DNA of 64,000 nucleotides from Lotus japonicus (Eukaryota; Streptophyta; Magnoliopsida; Fabales; Fabaceae): contig NC_080043.1 of assembly GCF_012489685.1 (NCBI RefSeq), positions 67,821,920 through 67,885,919 of the forward strand, read 5' to 3'. The translations under genes and the position numbers were made by a program. Under the pieces are notes generated by a model, which ran no database searches, was not told the DNA's origin, and was given only the letters and a program-made list of their open reading frames with translations. This document shows, piece by piece, positions 22,560 to 33,575 of this stretch. Within the stretch, counting starts at the first letter, position 1. The number at the start of each line of letters is the position of its first letter.

Positions 22560-23650
22560 TAATGAACAATTAAGACATTAAAGATCAAGTTTATAGCTGC
22601 ACAAGATTCCTTTCCATAATGCCCTCGATTGCTCTAACATCTAGACCAAGGACTTAAATGCAACAAGACTCAACTATTATCGTTTTATTTTGCCTATAAA
22701 TAGGACTTTGTGATTTCAGCTTTGTATCTTAGTTTTTCTGAAGTTTAATCTTGTGTAAGGTGATTTGGAGTTTCTCTAAGGCTCTTATTCAGGTTAGAAA
22801 CATGTTTACCTTAGACATGATTGGCTAAGTTTCTTTTAGCATTTGGGATGTGGATCCCTTACTTGTTTATGTTTTGAACTTTTGAGGTTTTATATGGATT
22901 AAGTGATTTCTTTCTATGAGCCTAACCTTCTATTTTAATATTAGCTTGAATGAATGCAAGTTATCTTACCTTTCTATGCACAAATGGAAGTTTGGTTTAG
23001 AATGTTACTGGGAGAGAGAATTCTAGACTTACAAAAGAGGTTCACCCACTTAACTAATCATTTAATTGATCTTGGTAAAGAATTTACTAACAGTGATTTG
23101 AATTTGAATGCTCTTAGATCTTTGACAAGGGTTTGGAAACCAAAGGTGACTGCAATTTCATAAAAGAAAAGTCTATCAAAGATGACCTTGGATGCACCTT
23201 TTGGAAAACTTCAAGAACATGAATTAGAACTCAATCATTTGGAGCAACAAGAAGGACTTGAAAAGACTGTACGATCAATTGCTTTGAAGTCTAAAGCTAA
23301 ATATCATGATAGTTCTTAAGAAGAGGAATCTCAATCCGAAAGTGAAGAGGATGATGAAAATATTGAAGTCCTAGTAAAGAAGTTCGCTAAATTTCTAGAG
23401 AGAAACAAGGCTAAGAAATCAGGTCAAGTCAAGAAGGTTGAGAAGAAGAATGAAGCATCAACTTCAAGACAAAAGTTCACTTGCTTTGAGTGTGGAAAAC
23501 CAGGCCATGTTAAGAGGGATTGTCCCTCTCTACAAAAGAAGAATAGACTCAAAAGCAAAGAAGAGCATATATTGCTCGGGAAGACAACGTTGTTACCACA
23601 ACCTCAAGTTCTAAAAATGAAGAACAAGCACATTTATCTTTGATTGTTTC
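22560..23650 (+). pseudogene. Copia-type gag relic
   Basis: A gag region of a Ty1/copia-like retrotransposon. Its UBN2-like part reads RFTHLTNHLIDLGKEFTNSD then LNALRSL and KPKVTAI. After an acidic linker there is a zinc knuckle CFECGKPGHVKRDC (C-x2-C-x4-H-x4-C) near 23481-23522. In-frame stops at 23161 and about 23320 and the loss of pol show that it is dead. The sequence before it has an LTR-like CCTATAAATAGG motif near 22692. It ends against the broken CNL copy near 23690. Confidence 0.7.
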
Positions 23651-23699
23651 ACATCACTTCGATAATGATGAAGGTTAGTGATTTTGATATATTAAGATT

Positions 23700-25410
23700 T
23701 GCTTCAGTCTTACCTGAAGCGTATTAAGATCTCTGGTATCATCATTTGATCTAGTGATTGCTTCAAGAATTGCTCTTGTCACCTCAAAAACATCAAACAC
23801 ATCTGAAACACACACCCAAGCTTTGATATCAAATTTATCCTCCGCCCTTGGGTCATTGTATAAATGTTGGGCAAGAATGGTCTTACCCATGCCCAGGGGC
23901 GGAACTACCGCCCGACGACCCTGGGCACTTACCCGAGCTCTCTGGCGTGGCTCCGTTAAAAATGCAGGAGGAACATGGCAGAGTCTTCATCTTGATCTTT
24001 GGTTGTATAGAGATTGCCCAGGCTGCTAAATCACCATTAGTTGTTCTTGCTGTGTATTCTAATATTCTTCTTCTGTTCTGATGAGTGCGACGCACAAAGG
24101 ATATCAAGTATCAACCAATTAGGGTTTCTAAATGAATGAATTGCCAGGCCATTAAGTTAGCTGTCTGGATCAAGCCCATTCTCTCATTGTGGAAATAGAA
24201 AAAGGCTTCTTTTTGAAAAAAAAGGCTTCGTAAGATCTGTTGGCAGAGGGATATAAACAAAAATAAAGACACGTTTTGACCAAAAATCAAATAAAATAAA
24301 GGCACGTGATTCAAATTGGCCAAAGATAGGAACATGAATGCAATAGTTACATCTTTCTCTACAGAGTACCACCTAGAAGACATTTTTTCTTTGATGTATT
24401 ATTATTATGCATGACAAAAAAAGTACCTAGCTGACACAAGTATATAGTACCTAGTAGATATTAATTTTAATGAAATGATGTAAAAATATATGTATTGCAT
24501 ACTCATACCCGTAACACGTATCGGAGCGTATGGAAAATTTGGTAGCTATGGACTGTAAATGTTTGGGTTGAGTGTTTAATTGAGAATGATAAATATTTGT
24601 CATCACAATAGGCTATTCACACCGCAATGCCTGCAACTACAATACCTACAATCCGACCGCAACCGCAATTTAGAATCTTGCGTCAGACGCCAGGTGTGGG
24701 CAGTTAGGCTTAGGCTTAACCTTGCCCAGGCTCCTCAAAAATCCTAGCTCCGCCACTGCCCATGCCGCCTATACCCACTATAGAAATTATGGAGAGGTGA
24801 TGGTTATCATTCTCAGTGTCGGGCATCAGCCAATTAAGGACAATTTCATGGTCATCATCTATGCCATATATAACAGCTTCACCCAGCAAAGATGTTGATG
24901 GTAGTTTCTGTGACACTTTCCTGCAAGATCCAACACCAGGCCAAAACCATCTGGATGTCAACTCAAACCTAGCATATCCTTTTGGCTTGCAAGATATTCT
25001 AGGTTGTCAAGGATTTCTTGCTTCCTTGTTTCAATTTGTTTGTCAAATGAAGTGACATTAGCATTAAAGGAATTCCAGACCTTGCTAGAACTGGACTGAG
25101 ATTCAGCTTCCTGCTTCCGTAGGGAGACTGAGAGTTGAGTGTCTATTTCATCCAAGAGATCCTCAGCATCAAACACAATATCTTTGACAGCATCAAGCCA
25201 TGCTTTCACGTTTCCATTTCTGATCTGCTTTAGCTCTGCATCATCAACAACAGCATTGATGGACAACAACATGATGTTGAGCTTTTTGAGAAGCTTCTCA
25301 TTGAGTTTTCTTCCACAAAAGTAGGCCAAAATATCAGCAGAAGCAAGCCTGTCAAATGTGACCTGAAAGAAAGCAGCAGCAAGAACACCTCCAACGAGTT
25401 CAACCGCCAT
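23700..25410 (-). pseudogene. CC-NBS-LRR pseudogene interrupted by a hAT-type element (CNL2)
   Basis: Starts MAVELVGGVLAAAF at 25410, with a coiled-coil domain including the EDLLDEID motif, and is most similar to CNL3. Three lesions are visible: a stop just after the LGLS motif (about 24960) with frame change; an 865-base element inserted within the P-loop codons (23894-24758); and loss of everything after the RNBS-A region and the block LNTLQVRLK at about 23705. The second half of the NB domain and the whole LRR are missing. It lies between relics A and B on the same strand. Confidence 0.9.
23894..24758. mobile_element. Non-autonomous hAT-type element in the CNL2 P-loop
   Basis: The insertion is bounded by an exact 8-base target duplication, CCCATGCC (23886-23893 and 24759-24766). 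Its ends are imperfect inverted repeats: CAGGGGCGGAACTA on the left and, read on the opposite strand, CAGTGGCGGAGCTA on the right. Each is followed by a similar CCTGGGCA motif. An 8-base duplication and CAG-type ends fit hAT elements. At 865 bases with no transposase ORF it is non-autonomous. The sequence on the two sides forms a normal P-loop reading frame when the insertion is ignored, which confirms the boundaries. Confidence 0.85.
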
Positions 25411-25648
25411 GGCAGCAAGAAAGAAAGAGAGTATCTGAATTGTAGCAGCTTATACCAATGACTCAATGCAAATCGAAAGACTTTGCAGAGTATTTTCTGA
25501 ATGGTTTAGGTTAATAAACATCACTTGCCTTGATTTCCAGCTAACCAATACATTTTCATTCTAGCTTCCCAACAAACAAGACAATAAAAAAGTGAGTAAT
25601 GCACTAATGCCAAGTAAAGTCATGTGCTGAGAATTGTCCATGTGAAGT

Positions 25649-25980
25649 TGTTCTGACACGAAACCTGACCTCTCCGATCAAGGGTTTATCCCCTAGGGTT
25701 TAGCGCCGCATAGACAATGAATAAATAGTAAAGAGAACCTGTCTTATTCCATTGGAGTCAAGCCTTTTATAGTGGGGCTTGACTCCTGACCTAGACTATT
25801 ACATATGGGCCTGATGTTTAGTCTATTGGGCCTCAAGGGATGTAAACCCAAAGGAGCCCTAGATACATAACCGAACACGTATACTCACTGTCCTTCGTCG
25901 GGTTAGGTCTCCGTGGTCTTGTCAGCTCATGAGGACTTGCCAACAAGGACTCGCCAAGGCTATTGGGCGAGTTCTGTCCA
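25649..25980 (-). repeat. 3' LTR of gypsy-like element
   Basis: A 332-base LTR, the left one on the plus strand, that matches 29130-29461 with scattered differences. Plus-strand ends are TGTTCTGACAC and CTGTCCA. Several mismatches to the other LTR show that the insertion is not recent. Confidence 0.85.
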
Positions 25981-26247
25981 CATGGCCACAAGACGTCGAG
26001 TCCTTAGGTGGTAGGACGAAGCGCGTCTGACTTGACCAGCTCGGTTCCCCTGGCGAGTGTTGTCCACAAGCCTGGCGCTTGTCAATTCCTCGCGTGCCCA
26101 CAGGGGTCATATGCCAAATCCCCAATCGATGGAGATGATCTGTTTCCCCTTTCCGCATCATCCGCGTGGTACAATCCACTCTTTAGCATCAGGTCCCGAC
26201 CCGTCAAAATCGTTAAGTCCCCAGAATAGAGGTTGAGTCGCCCTTAT

Positions 26248-27217
26248 GGGCCGAGACTTGTCCACATGCCCGAAAGACGCCGAGTTTGAAGAATGAGGAT
26301 GAAGCGCGTCTTTACTCCAAGACGAAAATGATGAAGATGGAAAGATTAAGTCGACAAACACTGGTTGTTTGGTGTGGCGGGTGTCACATGTGTGAATGTG
26401 TGACGAGTGTCATGTGAGCGGTGATGGGTGTCATGTTTTTGGCACTTGGCCATTTTGAACAACCTTGTGTTCTTCATATTGGGATTTGGTTCCTGTGAAA
26501 GTGAAACACTAAACTTTAAAGACGTGAGCTTGATTCCGCGATATGAATAATTTTTTCCGTGTCAAGTAACACGTATCCGACGAGTAGCCGATCCAAACAT
26601 TAGTTTGATAAGGTGACTCTGGGTCACATCGTGAGCCGTGCAAGAGCGCCAGCTTTTATCCGCGACATGTCGTAAGTTTTGTGACAAAAGTGTCACGTCG
26701 AGAACTTAATTCCACGACATGTGGCATGCTTTCCGCGTGAAGCGTCACGTAAGGACGCAAATTTGCCTCTGCAACATGCATCATGCTTTCTGCGTCAAGT
26801 GATGTGCATCTAGCCTTAGCCGTTCAACGCACGCCCGACGAGACTGGCATGATTTCCACGTCAAGTGTCACGTAAAGACGCGAACTTGATTCGCGACATG
26901 CAAGGCAACCTAGAGGCCAATGTGAAGGCTCGGGTGGCTCTAGATGAGAGCTCCAGGAAGGTTGCTAGTGAGCTCTCAGGTCGGGTTGATGGGTTGACCG
27001 CTGAGAAGGTTAAGTTGGTTGGAGAGTTGGCGACCACCTGAATTTCTTAAAATAAAAGCGATCGTCCAAGCCTGTTGAGGTCTTCAGCTGGATGAATGAC
27101 ATCATGTCTGGGAAGAACCCGACTTGTCCACATGCCCGCAAGACGTCGAGTCTGAAGCATGAGGACGAAGTGCGTCTTTATTCCAAGATGACAATGATGC
27201 AGATGGTGAGATAGTCC
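26248..27217. repeat. Direct repeats inside the gypsy-like element (set 1)
   Basis: A block of about 95 bases beginning CTTGTCCACATGCCCG and ending near AAGATGG occurs at about 26248-26345 and 27121-27217. A shorter related piece is at 25977-26030 (CACATGGCCACAAGACG). The copies differ at scattered positions. Confidence 0.65.
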
Positions 27218-28030
27218 CAACAAAACTCTTTGTTTGGTGTGACAAGCATCTGACAGAAGCTCCTGAGGTTCGTGGCGGATGGAGATGCACTCGCCAATTC
27301 TCTGATAGATGGGGAGGTACCTAAACCGCCCGTGACGTAGCAGCCACCTGAATTTCTTAACCTGCAAATAATTTGGTGTTGTAACTTGACAATTTCGTGT
27401 ATTGCCTTTCCCTTTTTCGCTGTCCTTTTGTTTTGTGATGTGTGTGACAATGTTTGGTTTTTCCGAATCTAATCTTCATAAGCTTTTTCGAACCTTTTTG
27501 AAAGTGGGTGATGTTTTTAACATGTTTAAGTAAGAAAATGCCTTTCATAAATGTGAACTTTTAGCAAGATGTAAGGACTTGGAAATAGTTAAGTTTTGTG
27601 CAAAAATCAGACAACGAAGGTGCAATAACAGACTCGTTAAGCGTGTGCTTGATTCCACGATATATGACATGTTCTCCGCGTCAAGTCACACGTATCCGGC
27701 GAGTATCTGATCCAAAAAGAGTTTGATATGGTGACTCTGGGTCACATCGCGAGCTTGGTTCCGCTACTAGGTGCATGTTTTCCGCTTGAACAAGTCGCGT
27801 AAAATGGGAAGTTGTTTTCACGACATGTCCCGAGCTTTTTGCGTCAGGCTACACTCATTTGGCTCTTAGCCAATCTGAATGCTAGTTCGGTTCGTTATTG
27901 TGAGTCACATCGCGAGCTTGATTCCGCGGCGAGGGGCACACTTTCCGCGCTCAAACGCAAGTTTGTTTTCTCGACATGTCCCTCGCTTTCCGTGTCAAGT
28001 CTTGCGTATTCGGCGGGTCACCGATCGTTT
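26521..28030. repeat. Direct repeats inside the gypsy-like element (set 2)
   Basis: Blocks containing GAGCTTGATTCCGCG, TTCCGCGTCAAGT and CACGTATCCG recur at about 26521-26645, 26690-26900, 27640-27755 and 27900-28025, with the phrase GGTGACTCTGGGTCACATCG in two of them. They form an irregular repeat family, non-coding as far as I can see. Confidence 0.6.
26895..27042 (+). pseudogene. Coiled-coil coding fragment inside the element
   Basis: The plus strand reads NLEANVKARVALDESSRKVA, then SELSGRVDGLTAEKVKLVGE, and then a stop. This is a heptad-like, lysine- and glutamate-rich coiled-coil segment. It lies opposite to gag and is not bounded by a start codon. It looks like a captured fragment of a longer coiled-coil protein; the source is unknown. 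Confidence 0.4.
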
Positions 28031-28231
28031 GAACAATTATCAAAATTGGGGATGGCGCAAGCGATACCTCAAGATTATACTTGAAAGAAAAGTTTCATTT
28101 CATAGAAGGTCAATTACACATGGATGTAAGGGACAAAAGATCAAAATGGGGAGCCTCGTTAAAAGCTCCCAATCTAGGAAGAAAAAAGTGCTCCACTTGT
28201 TGCGGTCCCGCCTTCTATGAGTTTCCTGACT

Positions 28232-29008
28232 CTAGCTGTAATAGAAACAGAGGTTAGCAGGGGGTGGGTATGCTTTGTTGTTAGATGAAGACCTGTCTCG
28301 TCCTTTCTTCTGACGGTTGTCTTCCTCTTCCAGTATGTAGCTATGCGCCCACTCCCGAATCTCCACCATTGACGAAGCAGGGTGGCGCGTCAGGTTCTCG
28401 TTCAACTGTCCTTCACGGAGGCCATTTTTGAAAGTCGCAACGCACACCGCTGGAACTGAGTCTTCCAGGTGAACGGAAACTTCATTGAAACGAGACATGT
28501 AGCTCTTAATCGTCTCACCTTCTTTCTGGATTACCGTCAACAACTCTGCAATGGTCACTTGCTCAGATCTACTCGCTGAGAACTGTGACAGGAACTTCAT
28601 GGAGAACTTTGTGAAGTCTGCTATTGATCCGGTGGGTAGGGTGGTGAACCAGGTCATAGCTGATTTCCTGAACGTTGAGGGGAGGAGCTTGCACTTGACA
28701 ACGTTAGTTGCGCCGGCGATAACCATTCTGGTGTTGAAATAAACCAAGTGCTCCTTCGAGTTAGAGTTTCCCGAGTAAGGTTCCAAGGTCTTCAGGTGCT
28801 CCGGGATCTCGACCTCTGCGATGGCCGCCGCGAACGGTTCAAAGTTGACCACCGTTGCTGCCGTTCTCCGGTCAGAGACCTGATGGTCAGATCTCTCCTT
28901 CGTCAGCTCCGTCACCTAAGCCTGTAGCGCATCGTTGGCTCTCTACATATCATTCAACTTGTCAAGAATCTCCTGGAGGGCCGGGTTTTGCCCCAGATCT
29001 CCTGCCAT
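28232..29008 (-). pseudogene. Gypsy-type gag with in-frame stops
   Basis: From the ATG at 29008 the frame reads MAGDLGQNPALQEILDKLND and then meets two TAG codons before continuing open from 28915 to 28232. The open part (227 codons) contains a Retrotrans_gag domain (block AMTWFTTLPTGSIADFTKFS, then VIQKEGETIKSYMSRFNEVS). No zinc knuckle is reached before the stop. The protein would form the particle core of the retrotransposon. Confidence 0.8.
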
Positions 29009-29129
29009 CGACGATGCTTCCTGCTGCTCCGCAATTCTTGCTGCTAACGCCTCCTTGGTAAGACCAGCCAGCTCTCTCTCTAATGGGACTAAGGGGAATT
29101 GTCTCGAGCTCCACGGTGGGCGCCAAAAA

Positions 29130-29461
29130 TGTTCTTACACCGCACCTGACCTCTCCGATCAAGGGTTTACCCCCTAGGGTTTAGCGCCGTATAGACAATG
29201 AATAAAGAGTAAAGAGAACCTGTCTTATTCCATTGGAGTCAAGCCTTTTATAGTGGGGCTTGACTCCTGACCTAGAATATTACATATGGGCTTGATGTTT
29301 AGTCTATTGGGCCTCAAGGGATGTAAACCCAAAGGAGCCCTGGATACATAACCTAACACGTATACTCGCTATCCTTCGTCAGGTTAGGTCTCTGTGGTCT
29401 TGTCAGCTCGTGAGGACTCGCCAATAAGGACTCACCAAGGCTATTGGGCGAGTCCTGTCCA
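29130..29461 (-). repeat. 5' LTR of gypsy-like element
   Basis: The second 332-base LTR, with the same ends as its partner. It is next to the primer-binding site and gag, which makes it the 5' LTR of a minus-strand element. Confidence 0.85.
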
Positions 29462-29765
29462 GAAGCTAACTAACATGCATGCGTATTGCGTAGTGCTGCT
29501 AGGATGTTGCTGTATTTTTATTCAATTGTAGTTATCCACTTAACTCACATGTGGACTTGAATCTTGAGATCAATTTTTTGGGTTGGTCAGAGATGTGAAC
29601 TTTTTTTAATACATTCTTATACATGTTAAAGAAAAAATTAATTAAGAAGCAACTGAGTTGTTGGCCTGTGTTATACTTTACTAAAATTATGATAAAAACA
29701 TGAAATTGTTGATCAATCTGATTCTCAAGGTAATTCTGATTTGTAAAGATCGTATTCTCATTTCA

Positions 29766-29810
29766 TTATGATAGCACTACCAACATATTCAACTGCCATG
29801 GAAGGGAAGG
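29766..29810 (-). pseudogene. CNL 5'-end relic B
   Basis: The start region (codons for MAVEYVGSA on the minus strand) and the leader with GGGAAGGGAGGGG are preserved. The coding part stops after about nine codons at 29766. The CNL1-type spacer continues to the right. Confidence 0.65.
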
Positions 29811-31924
29811 GAGGGGCTGAATAAAAAAGAAGAAGCTATTTTTTCATGTGAAGTGCAGTTTAAGCCAGTGACTCAATTTAGATGGAACCAGTTGATATTC
29901 AATCATCTTAGATGGATGAGTGGCTACGATGTGCTTAGAGAAGTCTTGGTGGGTCGTTGGTATAGTTTCCAAGATTTTATTCACAGCCCTTTGCCTTGTC
30001 TTTATTTGATTAGTCTAGCTTTAATTCATGGAATTCTACCATTATTTCCTACTCCTTTCCAGAATTTTAATGCATTTCAAAACTCTGTCAAATTATGCAT
30101 TATGGATTTTATTTTGCTTTTCTATTTAAGGGGACAGTTTTTTATTTCTTCAACTGTATCAAATGAGTGTTGTGGAGTTTGAAATTTTGGTTTAAAGAGA
30201 TGACCCATTTCCTTTGCCTCATGTGAAGTTCCCTTCCCTTCCTTTTTCCTCTCCTGCTCCTTAGTGGCCCTACTACTTGTGTTATGACTTTAAAGGCAAA
30301 GCTAATATCCATGGGTCTTGCTTTGATGAAACTGCTATTATTTATTTTTTTTGAAAAAAACGCAGGCAAAAATTTCTATGAGATTATTAGTTCTTGGGCC
30401 AAGACTAACTTTTGTATTAGCTTCTTTTTTTTCCTCACAATCAATTCTCAAACACAAAAACTCCTCCCTAGAATTGATTCTAACTCGTAGAATTTAATTT
30501 TCTGTAGAAGATTATCTGTTGGACAGAATCGTATAGGTAATGAGTGGGTACTGAAGCAATGAAGTCTGTCAAATAATCACCTAACTTTAAAGTGAGTTTT
30601 CAGTTACAAAATACTAGTTGGACGGCAAACTATTCAGTATGGATAGCACAGTTACACTCACTGTGTAAGCCTCTTCAAAAAACTTCATTCCTAATCTTAC
30701 CGAGTAATTTGTTGCATCTAATTATACTTTAGAACAGCCAATTTGTCATGAAACCATGAGCTTTACGGTGAAATTTTGTCTTCAAAAAACAAATTTAAGA
30801 AATTAAATTTGGTATTGTAGGCTGTAGCTACTAGACTTAAAAAACAGATTTCCAATACAAAACATAAATAGTTTAATGGTTAAGAAAATTATTCCTAGAT
30901 TCAAGACTAAAAGAAATTATAACCAATGCTTCCATAGATTTGATCTTGGTTTACATTATAGCTATCATGCCTCTTTTTGGGGATAATCTCTTGTATACAG
31001 GAGTATTCAAGAACATGTCCAATATTTTTAAGAGGGAGACAGACAGTGACAAAGCTTTTCAAGAAATGCATATGCAAAAAAATTTGCAAAACTACCATGG
31101 ATCAATTTATTTCTATCAATTCAAGATGCCAATTCGATAAAAAAAAAAAAAACTGAGGTCAATGGTCTCAGTTCCTTATCCCTAGGAATAGGGACACGCA
31201 AATCATCTATAGGTTTGAACTGTAATTATCAAACTCCTTCCCTGCTTTCCATGAAGCACAGGCAAGAATGCAAATGTACAAATTTCCCTTGGATCAGTGC
31301 CTTACTTGATACTGGATCAGGCTTTAGTTCAGCTTCTATATAATATCTTGTTCTTAATTCCAAAGCAGATTTTAAATCTGCTATCTTGCAGATGCATATT
31401 CAGAATTTTTTATTGAAGGACCAAAATAAAATATTAAAAATTTATAATCCATACATTTCAGACATAAAAAAATATTTAAGAGGCCAGATTAAAAATCATT
31501 CGAATATTTTATGTAAAGTTCATATAATGAACAGAGAAATTAAAAAAATTCAGTGGCCTTATTGGCTAAATCCCTGGATACATGATTAGATATGATTACA
31601 AAGTGACTTTAAATATCACTCAAGTTACAAACTAGTGAAGATTACATGAATAGTTTGATAGGACCATATATTCTCATTAGACATGCCTAGATCAGATCCT
31701 CATCTGAGTGAAATCTGGTTCTTGATCAGTAGGCACTGATCTCTTTCTGTGCAAATAATTTCCACCAAAGTTGTAGATGGAAGGTTTTATGAAGTTATTG
31801 AATTGCTTATTAGTTAGTATTTCTCCTCACATGTTCTGATTGCTCAAAAATGTCATTGAAGCCATGTTGGTTGGATCGCACCTGTGTGAAGGTTTGCATG
31901 AAAGGTAAAGCTTTCCAATTGATG

Positions 31925-32080
31925 CAGTGCTCCAAAGTTAGCTAGTTTCCTTCCAGTCAAGTGATATCAACAAGTTCAAGGAACCCAAGTAAAACAGCTC
32001 TGTCAATGTTTTCAGGATCTGCTGTGAGAGATTATTCCTAAAAAGATCAATGAGATTCAAAATATGAATTTTGTATACAA
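31925..32080 (-). pseudogene. LRR receptor-like gene relic, spacer copy 2
   Basis: Second copy of the relic at 18795-18925, with the same order of blocks (for example TCATATTTTGAATCTCATTG on the minus strand). It differs by point changes and further damages the frame. Confidence 0.5.
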
Positions 32081-32269
32081 TCGCAAATTTATTAGCTCCA
32101 GTTAGCAAAAATAAGGTGAAACTTCAGCTTCTTCAAAGTGGAGTCTTTCCTACAAACATTGTCCAACTCACTTGCACAAGACTTCTACTTATATCTCAAT
32201 GATACTGTGGAATGACACATATCAAGCTAATCCTACTACAGATGTAGATCAATCAAAACATCCAACAAC

Positions 32270-33000
32270 TAACCCTAACAACATCCGACAGTAGAACTCA
32301 AAATGTTCACTACTTAAGCAAGGAACTACATCCGAATAGTTTCACTATATATTTTTCAAAAAAAAAACTCAGTAAGAGAAAAGCTCCTCAGAGTTCTATA
32401 TCATTGAACCTGGCATTGGCGTTGAATGTGATAGACACTGATCATATAACTAGTTGAAATTTTGCTAACCCATTATCCTGGCATTCTGTTAAAACTTTCA
32501 TGAGAATACTAAGAACATTGTTTATTGATAACAAAACTCAATTACACCTGGTCGAGAGACCTGAAACTGTCCTCACTATTCTTCCGAATCTCAAATCTCG
32601 ATTCGGTCATTTTATAATCTCTCATCTTTCTCTCTCTGACTAACGTTCATCTCTAACTCTCTAACTAACTCCCACAATAGACCCATCACATTCCAAGTGG
32701 CATTATTTTTGGGTGGAGATCGAGGCAAATGTTGCGAAAATGGAAAGGTACCTGGTTTGATGGTGTGGGATTTTCTGATGATTTTGTTTGTGTGGCTGCA
32801 GTTTGTTGACATTCAGAAGAGAGGGAAGAGGAAGAGCACCTAGGCAAGATTTTGTTCAGCATTCCTGACAGATGTAAACATATTCAAACTGATCATGTCA
32901 GATATTTCATTAATTGTTTTCCATGATATGCAGTGTTTATAACTAGAATTACCATCTATAATTCTCTTTAGCCTACCACAAAGAGTAACGACCTTATACA
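32270..33000 (-). pseudogene. FY gene fragment relic, spacer copy 2
   Basis: Parallels FY 43050-43800. Examples are CATTCCAAGTGGCAT at about 32693 against 43229, GGCAAATGTTG at about 32722 against 43270, GTGTGGGAT against GTTGTGGGAT, and GAATTACCATCTATAA against GAATTACCATCCATAA. A stretch of about 250 bases at 32425-32690 is inserted relative to FY. Confidence 0.65.
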
Positions 33001-33279
33001 ACCACTGTGAAGCTGTGCTTCATTGCCAGAACTTTTGCACTTCACCACCTCCATGCCAAGCATGAGCACTAAATATAAGCAGAAAATTTGAGTAGGACTA
33101 AACTTCAACTGGGGCATGAGGAAACATAAATATAAAAAATGCTGATGTGTGAAGAAAACTGATGTACGCTCAGGCTAAAAAAACAATAAATTTTTCCAGT
33201 AAATCTGTCAGCACCTGAATTAAGATAGAGATAACAGAGCCATATACAAAAATAGATATAATATTTCCTGAAGTCATCT

Positions 33280-33575
33280 TGTTAGAGTAGGTTAAGTGCT
33301 CCTCCTATAACAAACATTAATCAGTTTCAGTTATGCTGCTGTTGGTTGCTAAGAAAGTAGAGATAAAACTATTCCCAATAAACAAGATTGTATATTTTGA
33401 AAGCACTAGAGATATTAAACTTGAAATGAAAACATATGTGATTGATCATGTGTGTGTGTAGCAGGTACCGGATAAAAAGGAAGAGAACACAGCAATTGGT
33501 GCATGCCTCTTTTAGAACTTGCACTTCATAACATTATTTAGTCATTGTCGATATATAGCCATTATCAGGTGTACT
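33280..33575 (-). pseudogene. CNL 3'-end relic
   Basis: Nearly parallels 34790-35095, the 3' end and 3' flank of CNL3. Shared blocks are CTGTTGGTTGCTAAGAAA, AGATTGTATATTT and AACACAGCAATTGGTGCATG. It marks the 3' end of a CNL whose body is gone. Confidence 0.65.

Larger units (their letters stand above)
25649..29461 (-). mobile_element. Gag-only gypsy-like LTR retrotransposon
   Basis: Two direct repeats of exactly 332 bases bound a 3149-base interior. On the minus strand the interior begins with TTTTTGGCGCCCACCGTGG, a primer-binding-site type common in plant gypsy elements, followed by a gag gene. No protease, reverse transcriptase or integrase is seen, so the element depends on others. The flanks GAAGT (25644-25648) and GAAGC (29462-29466) are a 5-base target duplication with one mismatch. 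A clear polypurine tract before the 3' LTR is not visible. The insertion separates the CNL2 upstream region from relic B. Confidence 0.8.
29800..33230. repeat. CNL-array spacer, copy 2
   Basis: Similar to 16700-19990 over most of its length, including the LRR-receptor and FY relics, with small insertions and deletions. No intact gene is present. Confidence 0.75.

Noticed and set aside
25922..27548. Several 60-100 codon ORFs in the gypsy-like element as accessory genes
   Set aside because: They overlap the internal DNA repeats and each other and show no domain.
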